From: Paenibacillus sp. FSL R10-2734
GTDB lineage: Bacteria > Bacillota > Bacilli > Paenibacillales > Paenibacillaceae
Assembly: GCF_037963865.1 (NCBI RefSeq)
Contig: NZ_CP150170.1
Location: 3,782,001-3,846,000 of the forward strand
Length of the DNA: 64,000 nt
Direction of reading: 5' to 3'
Below the pieces are notes generated by a model that worked only from the letters and a program-made list of their open reading frames with translations, made no database searches and was not told where the DNA came from. A program made the position numbers and the translations under genes. Of the stretch, positions 7,852-16,282 are shown one piece after another. Within the stretch, counting starts at the first letter, position 1. Each line of letters starts with the position of its first letter.

Positions 7852-8874
7852 ATGAAAATTAGGAAAAAGCTGTCATTGTCGCTCATGATCATTACTTTAT
7901 GCTTTTCAGTGCTTGCCGGTTGCGGCGGAAAGTCGGAGCTGGTAAAGGTGAAGATTGGTGAAGTTACCCGTTCTGTCTTTTATGCACCCGAATATGTTGC
8001 CTTATCTCAAAATTTCTTTAAAGATGAAGGACTTGATGTAGAGCTGCAGACGATCCCCGGTGGAGATAAAACGATGACTGCACTCCTCTCAGGCGCTATC
8101 GATGTTGCATTAGTCGGTTCTGAAACCTCCATTTATGTGTATCAGCAGGGTTCAGATGATCCGGTCATTAATTTTGCACAGCTGACTCAGAGGGACGGAA
8201 CTTTCTTGTTTGCACGTAAGGCTGACGGAGAATTTAACTGGGATAAAGTAAAGGGGTCTACCTTCCTGGGGCAAAGAAAAGGCGGTATGCCACAAATGGC
8301 AGGCGCGTTTACTTTAAATAAAAAAGGAATAGATCCTACCAAAGACATCACCTTGATCCAAAATATTGACTTTGCCAATATTGCAGGTGCATTTGCTTCA
8401 GGTACTGGCGATTATGTGCAGTTGTTTGAACCACAAGCTTCTATTTTTGAACGTGAGGGCCGAGGGGAAGTAGTGGCTTCGTTTGGTGTAGAAAGCGGCT
8501 ATTTACCGTACACCGTGTTTATGTCTAAGAACAGCTATATTAGTAAAAATGGAGATACGGTACAGAAGTTCACTAATGCGATCCAGCGTGCTCAGCTTTG
8601 GGTGAAGGAACATAGTCCTGAAGAAATCGCGGATGCGGTTATGACTTATTTTGATAAGACGGATAGAGATATTGTGGTCTCAGCAGTCAAACGATATAAG
8701 GAACAGGATACCTATGCAATAAATCCAATTATAGATAATGAAGAATGGAACAATTTGCTTGATGTTATTGATCTTGCTGGTGAGCTTAAAGAACGTGTTC
8801 CCGCTGATAAAATAGTGAATAACAGCTTTGCTGAGAAAGCTGAGAAGAGTATAAAGAGCAGCGACTCAAAATAA
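7852..8874 (+). CDS. ABC transporter substrate-binding lipoprotein (NitT/TauT family)
   Basis: Periplasmic-binding-protein-like lipoprotein of the SsuA/TauA/NMT1 group (340 residues). Signal peptide MKIRKKLSLSLMIITLCFS with lipobox VLAGC (Cys24). The mature part starts with VKVKIGEVTRSVFYAPEYVALSQNFFKDEGLDVEL, typical of the NMT1/THI5-like fold; IPGGDKTMTALLSGAIDVALVGSE is the usual ligand-loop region. Ligand unknown: such systems take up sulfonates, nitrate, thiamine precursors or riboflavin. AGAAAGGAGAATGAAG gives a good RBS. It is the first gene of a three-gene importer operon (7852-10541); no riboswitch was recognised upstream. Confidence 0.85.
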   Translation: MKIRKKLSLSLMIITLCFSVLAGCGGKSELVKVKIGEVTRSVFYAPEYVALSQNFFKDEGLDVELQTIPGGDKTMTALLSGAIDVALVGSETSIYVYQQGSDDPVINFAQLTQRDGTFLFARKADGEFNWDKVKGSTFLGQRKGGMPQMAGAFTLNKKGIDPTKDITLIQNIDFANIAGAFASGTGDYVQLFEPQASIFEREGRGEVVASFGVESGYLPYTVFMSKNSYISKNGDTVQKFTNAIQRAQLWVKEHSPEEIADAVMTYFDKTDRDIVVSAVKRYKEQDTYAINPIIDNEEWNNLLDVIDLAGELKERVPADKIVNNSFAEKAEKSIKSSDSK

Positions 8875-8928
8875 GAGAGAACCAAAAATCCTAAAAAGGA
8901 TTATGTAAATTTGAAGGAGGGGCTGACA

Positions 8929-9705
8929 ATGCTTCCAGTAGTGCAATTAAAGGGAGTAACGCATGCCTATCTTGGCGACCGTGAAGCTTCACTGGCCGTT
9001 GAGGACCTGAATCTTAATGTCGAGCAAGGAGAGTTCGTCAGCTTAGTTGGGCCAAGTGGCTGTGGCAAGACGACTCTTCTATCGATTATTGCAGGACTGC
9101 TGCAGCCTTCTCATGGCGAAATATTCGTAAATGGCCAACCGATTATGGGTCCTTCATCGGAGGTTGGTTATATGCTGCAGCAGGATTATCTTTTTCCTTG
9201 GCGGAGTATTCTGGACAATGCCATTCTTGGTCTAGAACTGACTGGAAGCTTGAACGAAGAGACTAGAAAGCGGACATTAGAGCTACTACAGGAGATGGGT
9301 TTAGAGGGAAAAGAGCACGCCTATCCTTCTCAGTTATCAGGTGGGATGCGGCAGAGAGTAGCTCTGGTGCGTACTCTGGCTACGAATCCTGGACTGCTTC
9401 TATTAGACGAGCCGTTCTCGGCGCTTGATTATCAGATCAAATTACAGCTTGAAGATTTGGTCTCTGAGACCTTACGGAGCAGGGGAACGACTGCAATATT
9501 AGTCACACATGATCTATCAGAAGCCATTGCGGTAAGCAGTAGGGTCATTCTTCTACAACGAAATCCAGGGAAGATTCGTAAAATATTTCTAGTTCCAGAG
9601 CAAATCCGGTCAGCACCTCCGCTGTATGCGCGTGATCAGCCAGGCTTTTCGGAGCTTTTTCATGAAATATGGAAAGAGATGGAGATTGCAGGGAGGGAAA
9701 GCTAA
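8929..9705 (+). CDS. ABC transporter ATP-binding protein (SsuB/TauB-like)
   Basis: Cytoplasmic ATPase of the importer, 258 residues. Walker A GPSGCGKTT (about 47), Q-loop MLQQDYLFPWRS, signature LSGGMRQR, Walker B LLLLDEP and H-loop VTHD are all intact. ATG 8929 has AAGGAGGGG at 8913-8921; an in-frame TTG at 8911 lies upstream of that RBS and is rejected. The stop codon overlaps the permease start (TAATG), indicating translational coupling. It sits 54 bases after the binding-protein gene. Confidence 0.9.
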   Translation: MLPVVQLKGVTHAYLGDREASLAVEDLNLNVEQGEFVSLVGPSGCGKTTLLSIIAGLLQPSHGEIFVNGQPIMGPSSEVGYMLQQDYLFPWRSILDNAILGLELTGSLNEETRKRTLELLQEMGLEGKEHAYPSQLSGGMRQRVALVRTLATNPGLLLLDEPFSALDYQIKLQLEDLVSETLRSRGTTAILVTHDLSEAIAVSSRVILLQRNPGKIRKIFLVPEQIRSAPPLYARDQPGFSELFHEIWKEMEIAGRES

Positions 9706-10541
9706 TGAGGCATACGGAGCAATCGGGATTATTAGCTTCCCGTGAACAGTGGCTGCGGCAAATGCATGGCGATTATAAAAAAACGAAGAAACGCTGGCGC
9801 AATCAAGTGATTGTCGTGAGGAGCAGCCTGTTGCTGCTGTTCTTTGTGCTCTGGGAAGCTGGAGCAAGAATGGGTTGGATTGATGAGCTATTGTTCAGCT
9901 ATCCGACAAAAATCTTCCGCCAGATCTGGGGAGATATGGTTAGTGGAAGCTTGTGGCCGCATTTGGGGATGACGGTAGGTGAGACTGCGGTAGGCTTTGT
10001 ACTGGGAACACTGCTAGGGACACTGCTGGCTGTGATTATTTGGTGGTCTCCTTTTTTATCTGCGGTACTTGATCCGTATATGGTCGTATTTAACAGTATG
10101 CCGAAGGTGGCACTGGGGCCGATTTTTATCGTCATGTTCGGGGCCGGATTCACTGCTATCGTTGTTACTACTTTATCTATAACAGTGATTATTACGACGC
10201 TTGTTGTTTACAATAGTTTTTGCAGTGTGGATCCGAATTTAGTAAAGGTGGTCCGCTCCTTCGGAGCATCCAGAGTTCAGGTGTTTTTTAAAGTAATTCT
10301 TCCTGCCTCATTCGGAGCGGTGGTATCTACCCTAAAGGTGAATGTGGGGATGTCATGGGTAGGGGTTATCGTAGGTGAGTTTTTAGTAGCTAAATCCGGT
10401 CTGGGCTATCTGATTATTTATGGTTTCCAGGTATTTAATTTTACGCTGGTGATGTCCAGTCTTTTGATTATCGCAGCTGTAGCAACGGCAATGTACCAAC
10501 TAGTGGTATATCTAGAGAAGCGATTGTTATCCAGGCGATGA
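9705..10541 (+). CDS. ABC transporter permease (SsuC/TauC-like)
   Basis: Membrane subunit of the importer, 278 residues with about six membrane segments. A long basic N-terminal region (DYKKTKKRWRNQ) precedes TM1 (VVRSSLLLLFFVLWEAG). The EAA loop with the conserved Gly lies in VVRSFGASRVQVFFKVILPASFGAVVSTLKV. ATG at 9705 shares a base with the upstream TAA; GGGAGGG lies at 9690-9696. With the two upstream genes it forms a complete NitT/TauT-type uptake system. Confidence 0.9.
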   Translation: MRHTEQSGLLASREQWLRQMHGDYKKTKKRWRNQVIVVRSSLLLLFFVLWEAGARMGWIDELLFSYPTKIFRQIWGDMVSGSLWPHLGMTVGETAVGFVLGTLLGTLLAVIIWWSPFLSAVLDPYMVVFNSMPKVALGPIFIVMFGAGFTAIVVTTLSITVIITTLVVYNSFCSVDPNLVKVVRSFGASRVQVFFKVILPASFGAVVSTLKVNVGMSWVGVIVGEFLVAKSGLGYLIIYGFQVFNFTLVMSSLLIIAAVATAMYQLVVYLEKRLLSRR

Positions 10542-10636
10542 ACCTTATGTAATATTGTGTCCTTACACAAAATCTTGTAACATGTCTATATCTTTACCTA
10601 TATATTGGGTTATTGCTTGTAAGGAGAGATAGGGTT

Positions 10637-11623
10637 ATGGGATTTCGTGTGATTAAAACAGCAGCAGCGACGTTATTGTCCGTACTACTTGCGTCTGCAG
10701 CGGGTATACCTAATGCGCACAGTGCAGGCTTGCTAGCAATTTTGGGTGTAGAGGTTACTTTGAAAAGGAGTTTCCGAACGATAACGGCTCGTTTTTTAGC
10801 CTCGCTCGTGGGACTCTTTTTTGGCTGTATTCTATTCTGGCTACTAGGTTTCCATTATTGGGTACTTGGGCTGTATGTACTCGTAGGCTTCCCGATGATA
10901 GTAAAGACTGGATACAAAGAGGGGATTGTCACCAGCTCGGTTATCGTGTTTCGTGTGTTTGGACAAGCTGAGCTAACGTTCGATGTCCTGCTGCAGCAAA
11001 TTGAGCTTCTGGCCATTGGTCTAGGTTCAGCAGGGTTAGTAAACATGGTTTACATGCCACAGACTGGTGGAGTAATTTATGGGATCCGTAAGGAAGTGGA
11101 TCGCTATTTTTCGGTTATTTTTACCCAAATGGCCCGTACACTGCGTGATCCTGCGTATATCTGGGATGGCAAAGAATTAATTGATGCAGATAATGCAGTA
11201 CAGCGGGGACTGACGGCTGCTACCCGTGAAATGGAGAATCATGTCATTCATCCAGATGGAGCGTGGAATGTTTATTTCTATATGCGGAAAGAGCAACTGG
11301 AATCGATTCAAAGTATGATGCAGCTGCTTTCTCAAGTGTATCGTCGTTTGCCACATGGGGAGATGGTTGCTGATTTATTCGACCAGCTTAGCGGGGATGT
11401 TCTTGCGGAAGAATATACTGGACGAACTGAACATTTGCTGGACGAATTAGAACGAGAATTCGAAGATATGGATCTGCCAGAGACGCGTGAGGAATTTGAA
11501 GTGCGCTCAGCTATTCTTCAGCTATGTAGGGAATTGGCACTTTATTTAAAGATAGCTAAACGACATAAAATCCCGGTTAGTTATAAGGCAGAGAAACGTC
11601 AGAACATTCGAAATAAAGTTTAA
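10637..11623 (+). CDS. Aromatic acid exporter family protein (ArAE/FUSC-like, DUF939 type)
   Basis: 328-residue membrane protein. The first about 140 residues hold four to five hydrophobic segments with the family start GFRVIKTAAATLLSVLLASAAGIPNAHSAGLLAILGVEVTLKRS. The C-terminal 190 residues are soluble and helical (QSMMQLLSQVYRRLPHG, then HLLDELEREFEDMDLPETREEFEVRSAI). Families of this architecture resemble half of FusC/AaeB efflux pumps, but the substrate is unknown. ATG 10637 follows AAGGAGAG (10620-10627); an in-frame TTG at 10613 precedes that RBS. It is separated by 95 bases from the importer operon and could be co-transcribed. Confidence 0.75.
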   Translation: MGFRVIKTAAATLLSVLLASAAGIPNAHSAGLLAILGVEVTLKRSFRTITARFLASLVGLFFGCILFWLLGFHYWVLGLYVLVGFPMIVKTGYKEGIVTSSVIVFRVFGQAELTFDVLLQQIELLAIGLGSAGLVNMVYMPQTGGVIYGIRKEVDRYFSVIFTQMARTLRDPAYIWDGKELIDADNAVQRGLTAATREMENHVIHPDGAWNVYFYMRKEQLESIQSMMQLLSQVYRRLPHGEMVADLFDQLSGDVLAEEYTGRTEHLLDELEREFEDMDLPETREEFEVRSAILQLCRELALYLKIAKRHKIPVSYKAEKRQNIRNKV

Positions 11624-11790
11624 TATTTAAGGCTTTAATTAACTGAAGTATTAACTATCACTGTCAAAATCACGATAACATATATATGAACTTAAAGTTG
11701 ATCACAGGATATGATTAACGATTTTATGGTGAGTTCAAATTATAGCAGGAAGTTCGGTAGTCGAATTTTCCGCATTGGCAGGTGAGGCGT

Positions 11791-12813
11791 ATGGACAAAG
11801 TTATGGATTCTTTTATCGGAAAACAGCTTGTAGCTAACCTTTTTAATGACAAAGGTGTATTTGTTTTACCCGCATTGACTTTATTAAGTGCTGAACATAT
11901 ACGATTGATCAGTCAACATAAGATCACCTTAGAGTCTCATGACGTCGTACAGCTGGACAGCGCGGAATTTTTCCAGCTTGCAATTGATGACTGCACAGCT
12001 GCAATAGAAAATATTTTTGAACAGATTCGTCATAACAAAAATAAACGAATTCCTATGCTTGAAGTTAGAAATGAAGTCATTCCGTTTATTCAGCAGGTAA
12101 GCGAAAAGAATGACTTCTACGGCGTATTGGCTGCATTGCAGTCCAAGGATGATTATACATACAGGCATAATGTAGCGGTTGGCATTTTATCTACATTGTT
12201 AGGGAAATGGCTTAAATTAAAGCCTGAGGATTTGAGCATGCTGACGATCGCAGCGACCCTTCATGATATCGGTAAAATGAGGATTCCGGATGAATTATTG
12301 ACTAGGCCTGGCCCGTTGACCGATGAGGAGTACCAGCTTATGAAAAAGCATACGACTTATGGTTACGAGATGATCAGGGATACGATTGGAACGAATCATA
12401 TGCAAGCGCTTGTAGCTCTACAGCATCATGAACGAATGGACGGCAGTGGGTATCCGTTTGGCGTGCTTGGCAATCGAATTACTGATTTCAGTAAAATTGT
12501 TGCAGTAACAGACGTGTTTCATGCGATGACATCCGACCGGTATTATCGTAAAGCATCACCTCTTTATGAAGTGTTGTTGCAGATGGAGGAAAATGTGTTT
12601 GGCAAGCTCGACCCTTATATTTGTAGAGTCTTTATTAATAAGTTAATGCAGTCAATGATAGGGAATGAGGTGGAATTGACAGATGGACGGACAGGAAAAA
12701 TCATAATGATTCTTGCTAATGATCCACTGCGTCCACTCGTGAATATTGATGACGAATTTATTGATCTAAGTAAGCATAGATCCATTGGTATTATGCGCGT
12801 AATCCCGCAATAG
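11791..12813 (+). CDS. HD-GYP domain phosphodiesterase (c-di-GMP)
   Basis: 340-residue cytoplasmic protein. An N-terminal region of about 130 residues has no clear sensory motif. The HD-GYP domain follows: HNVAVGILSTLLGKWLK, HDIGKMRIPDELL (metal HD pair), HTTYGYEMI, and HHERMDGSGYPFG, the full HHExxDGxGYP signature for c-di-GMP hydrolysis. A C-terminal segment (VELTDGRTGKIIMILANDPLRPLV) is typical of Bacillales members. The ATG at 11791 has AGGTGAG about five bases upstream; GTG 11782 is an alternative. CCCGCAATAGCGGG at the stop followed by a T8 run may end the transcript. Confidence 0.85.
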   Translation: MDKVMDSFIGKQLVANLFNDKGVFVLPALTLLSAEHIRLISQHKITLESHDVVQLDSAEFFQLAIDDCTAAIENIFEQIRHNKNKRIPMLEVRNEVIPFIQQVSEKNDFYGVLAALQSKDDYTYRHNVAVGILSTLLGKWLKLKPEDLSMLTIAATLHDIGKMRIPDELLTRPGPLTDEEYQLMKKHTTYGYEMIRDTIGTNHMQALVALQHHERMDGSGYPFGVLGNRITDFSKIVAVTDVFHAMTSDRYYRKASPLYEVLLQMEENVFGKLDPYICRVFINKLMQSMIGNEVELTDGRTGKIIMILANDPLRPLVNIDDEFIDLSKHRSIGIMRVIPQ

Positions 12814-12996
12814 CGGGCTTTATGAGGTTTTTTTTACGTTCAGAATGGATATGTAATAGGCTGGACCATTTTAGTAATCTACTCATATCTGCACAAATTT
12901 TGAAATAAAATGAACTATGAGTCTCCTGATAAAAGCCTCTGGAGGGCTTACTCAAATTTATTTATAGACTAACAATCAACAAATGCCTAGAACCTG

Positions 12997-13004
12997 CATA
13001 CACT
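12997..13004 (+). promoter_or_regulatory. Possible sigma-E type -10 of cotE
   Basis: CATACACT fits the sporulation sigma-E -10 consensus CATACAnT and lies 35 bases before the cotE start. A weak -35 (ATCAACAA) lies about 15 bases upstream. In B. subtilis cotE has a sigma-E promoter, which supports the reading. Moderate confidence only. Confidence 0.4.
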
Positions 13005-13038
13005 TGATAGTGAATGATTGTATGGAGGAGGTTTAAAG

Positions 13039-13596
13039 ATGTCATTAAGCCATAAACGTCAAACAAGGGAGATCATTACGAAGGCAATTTGCGGCAAAGG
13101 TCGTAAGTTCTCTACAGCAACCCATACCGTGACTCCGCCACATCACCCGACTAGTATTTTGGGGGCTTGGATTATCAACCACCAGTACGAAGCGGTTGCC
13201 GCCGGGAACGGAATCGAAGTAATTGGTACTTACGATGTAAACATCTGGTACTCGTACGACAAGAACAAACAGACCGAGGTAGCTAAGGAAACGGTCTCCT
13301 ATGTGGAGCTCATTCCGCTTTCGTACCTGGACACGAGACACCGCACTTCTACCGTTGAGGTCTCTGCGGAGGCAACGCAGGAACCCAACTGTGTGGAAGC
13401 GGGTGTATCGCCAGGCGGAGGCAGTGTGACACTTCGCGTAGAGCGCGAGTTCGAAGTGGAATTGGTGGCTGAGACCAAAGTCCGCGTGTATGTTACTGAG
13501 CAAAGTGATGATCTAGAAGACAAGGATTATGATTTTGACGGTGAAAGCTTCGATTACGATGATCTGGACCCTGACAATCTGGATGATGAGCTGTAA
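13039..13596 (+). CDS. cotE: Outer spore coat morphogenetic protein CotE
   Basis: Mother-cell protein that forms a ring around the forespore and directs outer coat assembly. The family core is clear: REIITKAICGKGRKFSTATHTVTPPHHPTSILGAWIINHQYEA, then YDVNIWYSYDKNKQTEV, QEPNCVEAGVSPGGG and EREFEVELVAETKVRVYV. The C-terminal tail is strongly acidic (about 155-185, many Asp/Glu), as in CotE where the tail binds other coat proteins. ATG 13039 has GGAGGAGG about 7 bases upstream. Its position upstream of mutS-mutL matches B. subtilis. Terminator hairpins follow at 13604-13694. Confidence 0.95.
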   Translation: MSLSHKRQTREIITKAICGKGRKFSTATHTVTPPHHPTSILGAWIINHQYEAVAAGNGIEVIGTYDVNIWYSYDKNKQTEVAKETVSYVELIPLSYLDTRHRTSTVEVSAEATQEPNCVEAGVSPGGGSVTLRVEREFEVELVAETKVRVYVTEQSDDLEDKDYDFDGESFDYDDLDPDNLDDEL

Positions 13597-13603
13597 GGAA
13601 GGA

Positions 13604-13694
13604 TACGCCGCCGTTAACTGAGTATCAATGGGTTATGGTCCATTATATGTAGGGAGGGCGGCGGCGTAGAGGGCGAATGCCCTCCTTTTTTTTA
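13604..13694 (+). terminator. Nested hairpins and terminator after cotE
   Basis: TACGCCGCCG (13604-13613) pairs with CGGCGGCGTA (13659-13668); inside it ATGG/CCAT can pair. Directly after comes GAGGGC-GAAT-GCCCTC (13669-13684) with a T8 run, a standard terminator. The outer structure is more than a terminator needs. Confidence 0.75.
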
Positions 13695-13792
13695 TTTATT
13701 TTTAGGAAATAAGTTTACCGTCCTTATAAGTACAGTTATATCTGTGTAATTCAGGCTTCAATCTCGGATGGAAGGGATGGAGGGGCGAGAGG

Positions 13793-15172
13793 ATGAATGA
13801 AGGGCATAAGGTGTATTCGGGATTGTCAGTAGCACAGAGAGAGTCCAGATTACTCCGGAGTGGTATTGAAGCTACGCTTACTTCGTCTAGCAAGCAGGAA
13901 CTGTTACGAATGAAGGGCTCAGAAGCATCTCTGCGAAGAAACCAGACCTCTGGTGAAAGAAATCGCTTAGAAGATACATATGATATTCTGTCTGCCGATA
14001 AGGCCCATAAACAGTGTTATAAGATCCTCGTGTATAATTTGACCGTTCTTCAGATCACTCCACTTGGCGCAGGACTAGGAATGCGCCCAGCCTGTGACAT
14101 GCTTTCTGGGGCTTTAAATGAGGATCGTGTTGATAGCAGCGAAGCAATGGGATCTGGATCAGGAGTGTGGCGCGGGGTAATGAAATTACTTCAGCGTATT
14201 GCCGTTAGGACTTTGTACAGCTTGGGGTTGGATAGCGGTGAGGTGCTGCTGAGGGCAATGGGGAACCGGAAGTATGTCGTGGAGCATGCAGCTCCACTTC
14301 AACAGACTTCCGGACGACGATTGCCAGAACCTTATCGTTCCGCAGCGATAGCGCTGGAACGGAGCCTTGCTCTGGAGCAGCCAGGCCGCAGCGGCCTGCT
14401 CATGGGCATGGACCCGGAGTTTATCATCCTCCGGGAGTCCACCGGCCGCGTCGTGCCTGCGTCGCGGTACCTGCCCACGGACGGCGTCGCAGGCTGCGAC
14501 GCCGGACCTCCGGGAACGCGCGGGGCGTTCCCGGTCGCCGAGCTGCGCCCTCAGCCGCGCGGGGAACCGCGCGCGCTGCTGGCGCAGCTGATGTCCGCCG
14601 CGGCCACGGCGGACCGGCTCATCGCCGACCGCACGCTGCGCTGGCGGGCGGGAGGCATGCCGCTGACGGGCTGGGCCCTCGGCGGCCATTTGCACTTCAG
14701 CGGCGTGACGCTGACGGCGCCGCTGCTGCGTGCGCTCGACAACTATCTCGCGCTGCCCATGCTTCTGCTTGAGGACGTCCGCGCAGGTGCGCGTCGCCCT
14801 CGTTACGGCGTGCTCGGCGATTTCCGGACTCAGCCGTATGGCGGCTTTGAGTACCGAACCTTGCCGAGCTTCCTAGTATCCCCGGTCATCGCTAAAGGCG
14901 CGGTCTATCTGGCTCACCTTATTGTGAGCCATTATGAAGACCTGACGCTGCGCCCGCTCGACCGGGAAGACCTGCATATCGCCTATTATAGCGGCGATAA
15001 ACCTCCGCTGCGCGCCGCAGTACCCTCTCTGCTAGCGCAGCTGCGCTCTCTAGGCGGCTACGAGAAGGCTGCACAATACATAGAGCCTTTATTTGAATAT
15101 ATTGCCGCTAAACGAACGTGGGATGAGTCTCGCGATATCCGCGAGCTTTGGTGCAGCAAAGTTAAAGCTTGA
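13793..15172 (+). CDS. Amidoligase-like protein (COOH-NH2 ligase type 2)
   Basis: 459 residues, no signal peptide. From about residue 200 it matches the glutamine-synthetase-fold amidoligase group known from phage-type COOH.NH2 ligases: MGMDPEFIILRESTGRVVPAS (metal/ATP site start), AELRPQPRGEP, LGGHLHFSG and FEYRTLPSFLVSP. Such enzymes are thought to form amide bonds on peptides or cell-surface polymers; the substrate here is unknown. The N-terminal 200 residues are unlike the rest and of unknown role. The central block (about 14370-14830) is extremely GC-rich while both flanks are near the local average. ATG 13793 follows a purine-rich GGAGGGGCGAGAGG. It is placed between cotE and mutS. Confidence 0.75.
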   Translation: MNEGHKVYSGLSVAQRESRLLRSGIEATLTSSSKQELLRMKGSEASLRRNQTSGERNRLEDTYDILSADKAHKQCYKILVYNLTVLQITPLGAGLGMRPACDMLSGALNEDRVDSSEAMGSGSGVWRGVMKLLQRIAVRTLYSLGLDSGEVLLRAMGNRKYVVEHAAPLQQTSGRRLPEPYRSAAIALERSLALEQPGRSGLLMGMDPEFIILRESTGRVVPASRYLPTDGVAGCDAGPPGTRGAFPVAELRPQPRGEPRALLAQLMSAAATADRLIADRTLRWRAGGMPLTGWALGGHLHFSGVTLTAPLLRALDNYLALPMLLLEDVRAGARRPRYGVLGDFRTQPYGGFEYRTLPSFLVSPVIAKGAVYLAHLIVSHYEDLTLRPLDREDLHIAYYSGDKPPLRAAVPSLLAQLRSLGGYEKAAQYIEPLFEYIAAKRTWDESRDIRELWCSKVKA

Positions 15173-15188
15173 GATTATTCTAATTCAT

Positions 15189-15986
15189 CTACATGTAGAC
15201 GATAGTCCAAGAGCCGATATCCTGAAATCCCAGTCGTTTATAAATGACCCCAGCATGTGGGTTATCATAAAAGAGGCATAAAGATTTTCCTTCATGGAGC
15301 AAGTCTGTACATAGCTGTGCTACTACGTTTGTAGCTAATCCTTGCTCCCTGAATTCGTGATGCGTGGCAACCCCTACGACCATAGCTGACATAGAATTTT
15401 CCGCAGTTGTAGAAGCGGTGGCTATAACCTTTTCTTCGCGTTTCAAATAGTACGTGCGGCCGGTGCCACTGGCCAATGTTTTACGCAGGCTTATTCGCGA
15501 TCCATCCCGACTGCTTTCAAACTCTTCTATAGTATCTGTAAGCGAACAAATCGCTTCTACATCCTGAACAGTTGCTCTTTTAATCCTCTCAGATGATGAA
15601 ATGGAATCTTTAATTTTGGCATCCATTTCTTTCAGCTCAGCAAAGTACAAATGCTTTTCTTGTTTGAAATTAATGACTCCGTCAAAAGCCTTTACGATAT
15701 CGGTTTTACCGGAAATCATATGAATGTCGTTATCTTTTCGCATAATTGTAGCGAATCCTTCCACATCAAACGGACCATCTGCATAGGGAAGATAGCTTCT
15801 ATAGAAACGTAATAGAACGGCTTTCATAAGGCCCTCAGAGGGATCGATCTCTCCCCACAACTCCATGAAATCTTGATCAAACCCGAAATTCTCAATATCT
15901 CCAATGATGAACAAATTAAGAGCAGGCTCTTTCCGTAGCAAAGCCATTAGAAGTCCCAGATCATCCTCCGTGAGTCTTCGTATCAT
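15189..15986 (-). CDS. GNAT-family N-acetyltransferase
   Basis: 265-residue acetyltransferase, two-domain type. The C-terminal GNAT fold shows the acetyl-CoA loop region VGVATHHEFREQGLATNVVAQLCTDLLHEG (Q/RxxGxA) and the closing FYDNPHAGVIYKRLGFQDIGSW. The N-terminal half (MIRRLTEDDLGLLMALLRKEPALNLFIIGDIENFG) is the typical partner domain. The start at 15986 has AAGGAGAAT about 6 bases upstream on the minus strand; a GTG further out (16022) is in frame but without RBS. The 3' end faces the amidoligase gene. Substrate unknown. Confidence 0.8.
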   Translation of the reverse strand: MIRRLTEDDLGLLMALLRKEPALNLFIIGDIENFGFDQDFMELWGEIDPSEGLMKAVLLRFYRSYLPYADGPFDVEGFATIMRKDNDIHMISGKTDIVKAFDGVINFKQEKHLYFAELKEMDAKIKDSISSSERIKRATVQDVEAICSLTDTIEEFESSRDGSRISLRKTLASGTGRTYYLKREEKVIATASTTAENSMSAMVVGVATHHEFREQGLATNVVAQLCTDLLHEGKSLCLFYDNPHAGVIYKRLGFQDIGSWTIVYM

Positions 15987-16140
15987 TTTGTATTCTCCTT
16001 TGATATTCTTATGAGCTGACACTCTGTGTTAAGATTTTACAATATAAAAATGCAGAAGAATATACCTCTTTCAGAAGAGGGATGGATGCTCGAAAGATTA
16101 TGTAACGGTATTTTCCTCTATGCTTTAGTAATTGTGGAGA

Positions 16141-16231
16141 AAGTATAAGTTTCACCCTACACATTATCCTTATATTTCTCGCACAAACGCTTACCGTCCT
16201 TAAAGGGACGCCGAAGGCGTTTTTGCTTGGC
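16141..16231 (+). repeat. Interspersed hairpin repeat, copy A (upstream of mutS)
   Basis: Starts AAGTATAAGTTTCACCCTAC, contains TTATATTTCTCGCA (16170-16183) and ends in a hairpin followed by TTTTTGCTTGG. Inner stem CGTCC/GGGACG (one G-T), outer stem AAACGC/GCGTTT. Two more copies lie at 46387-46462 and 61896-61984. The last bases, TTTTTG (16220-16225), are 17 bases from a TATAAT (16243-16248), so the copy may provide the -35 of the mutS promoter. Confidence 0.75.
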
Positions 16232-16282
16232 CTACTTTCTGTTATAATGAAGGACAGCATTAAATAGGCATGGAGGTTGACC

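Noticed and set aside
13045..13503. 152-codon minus-strand frame opposite cotE
   Set aside because: Lies wholly opposite the clearly assigned cotE, no RBS.
14186..14695. 169-codon minus-strand frame in the amidoligase gene
   Set aside because: Explained by the very GC-rich core, which lowers stop-codon frequency on both strands.
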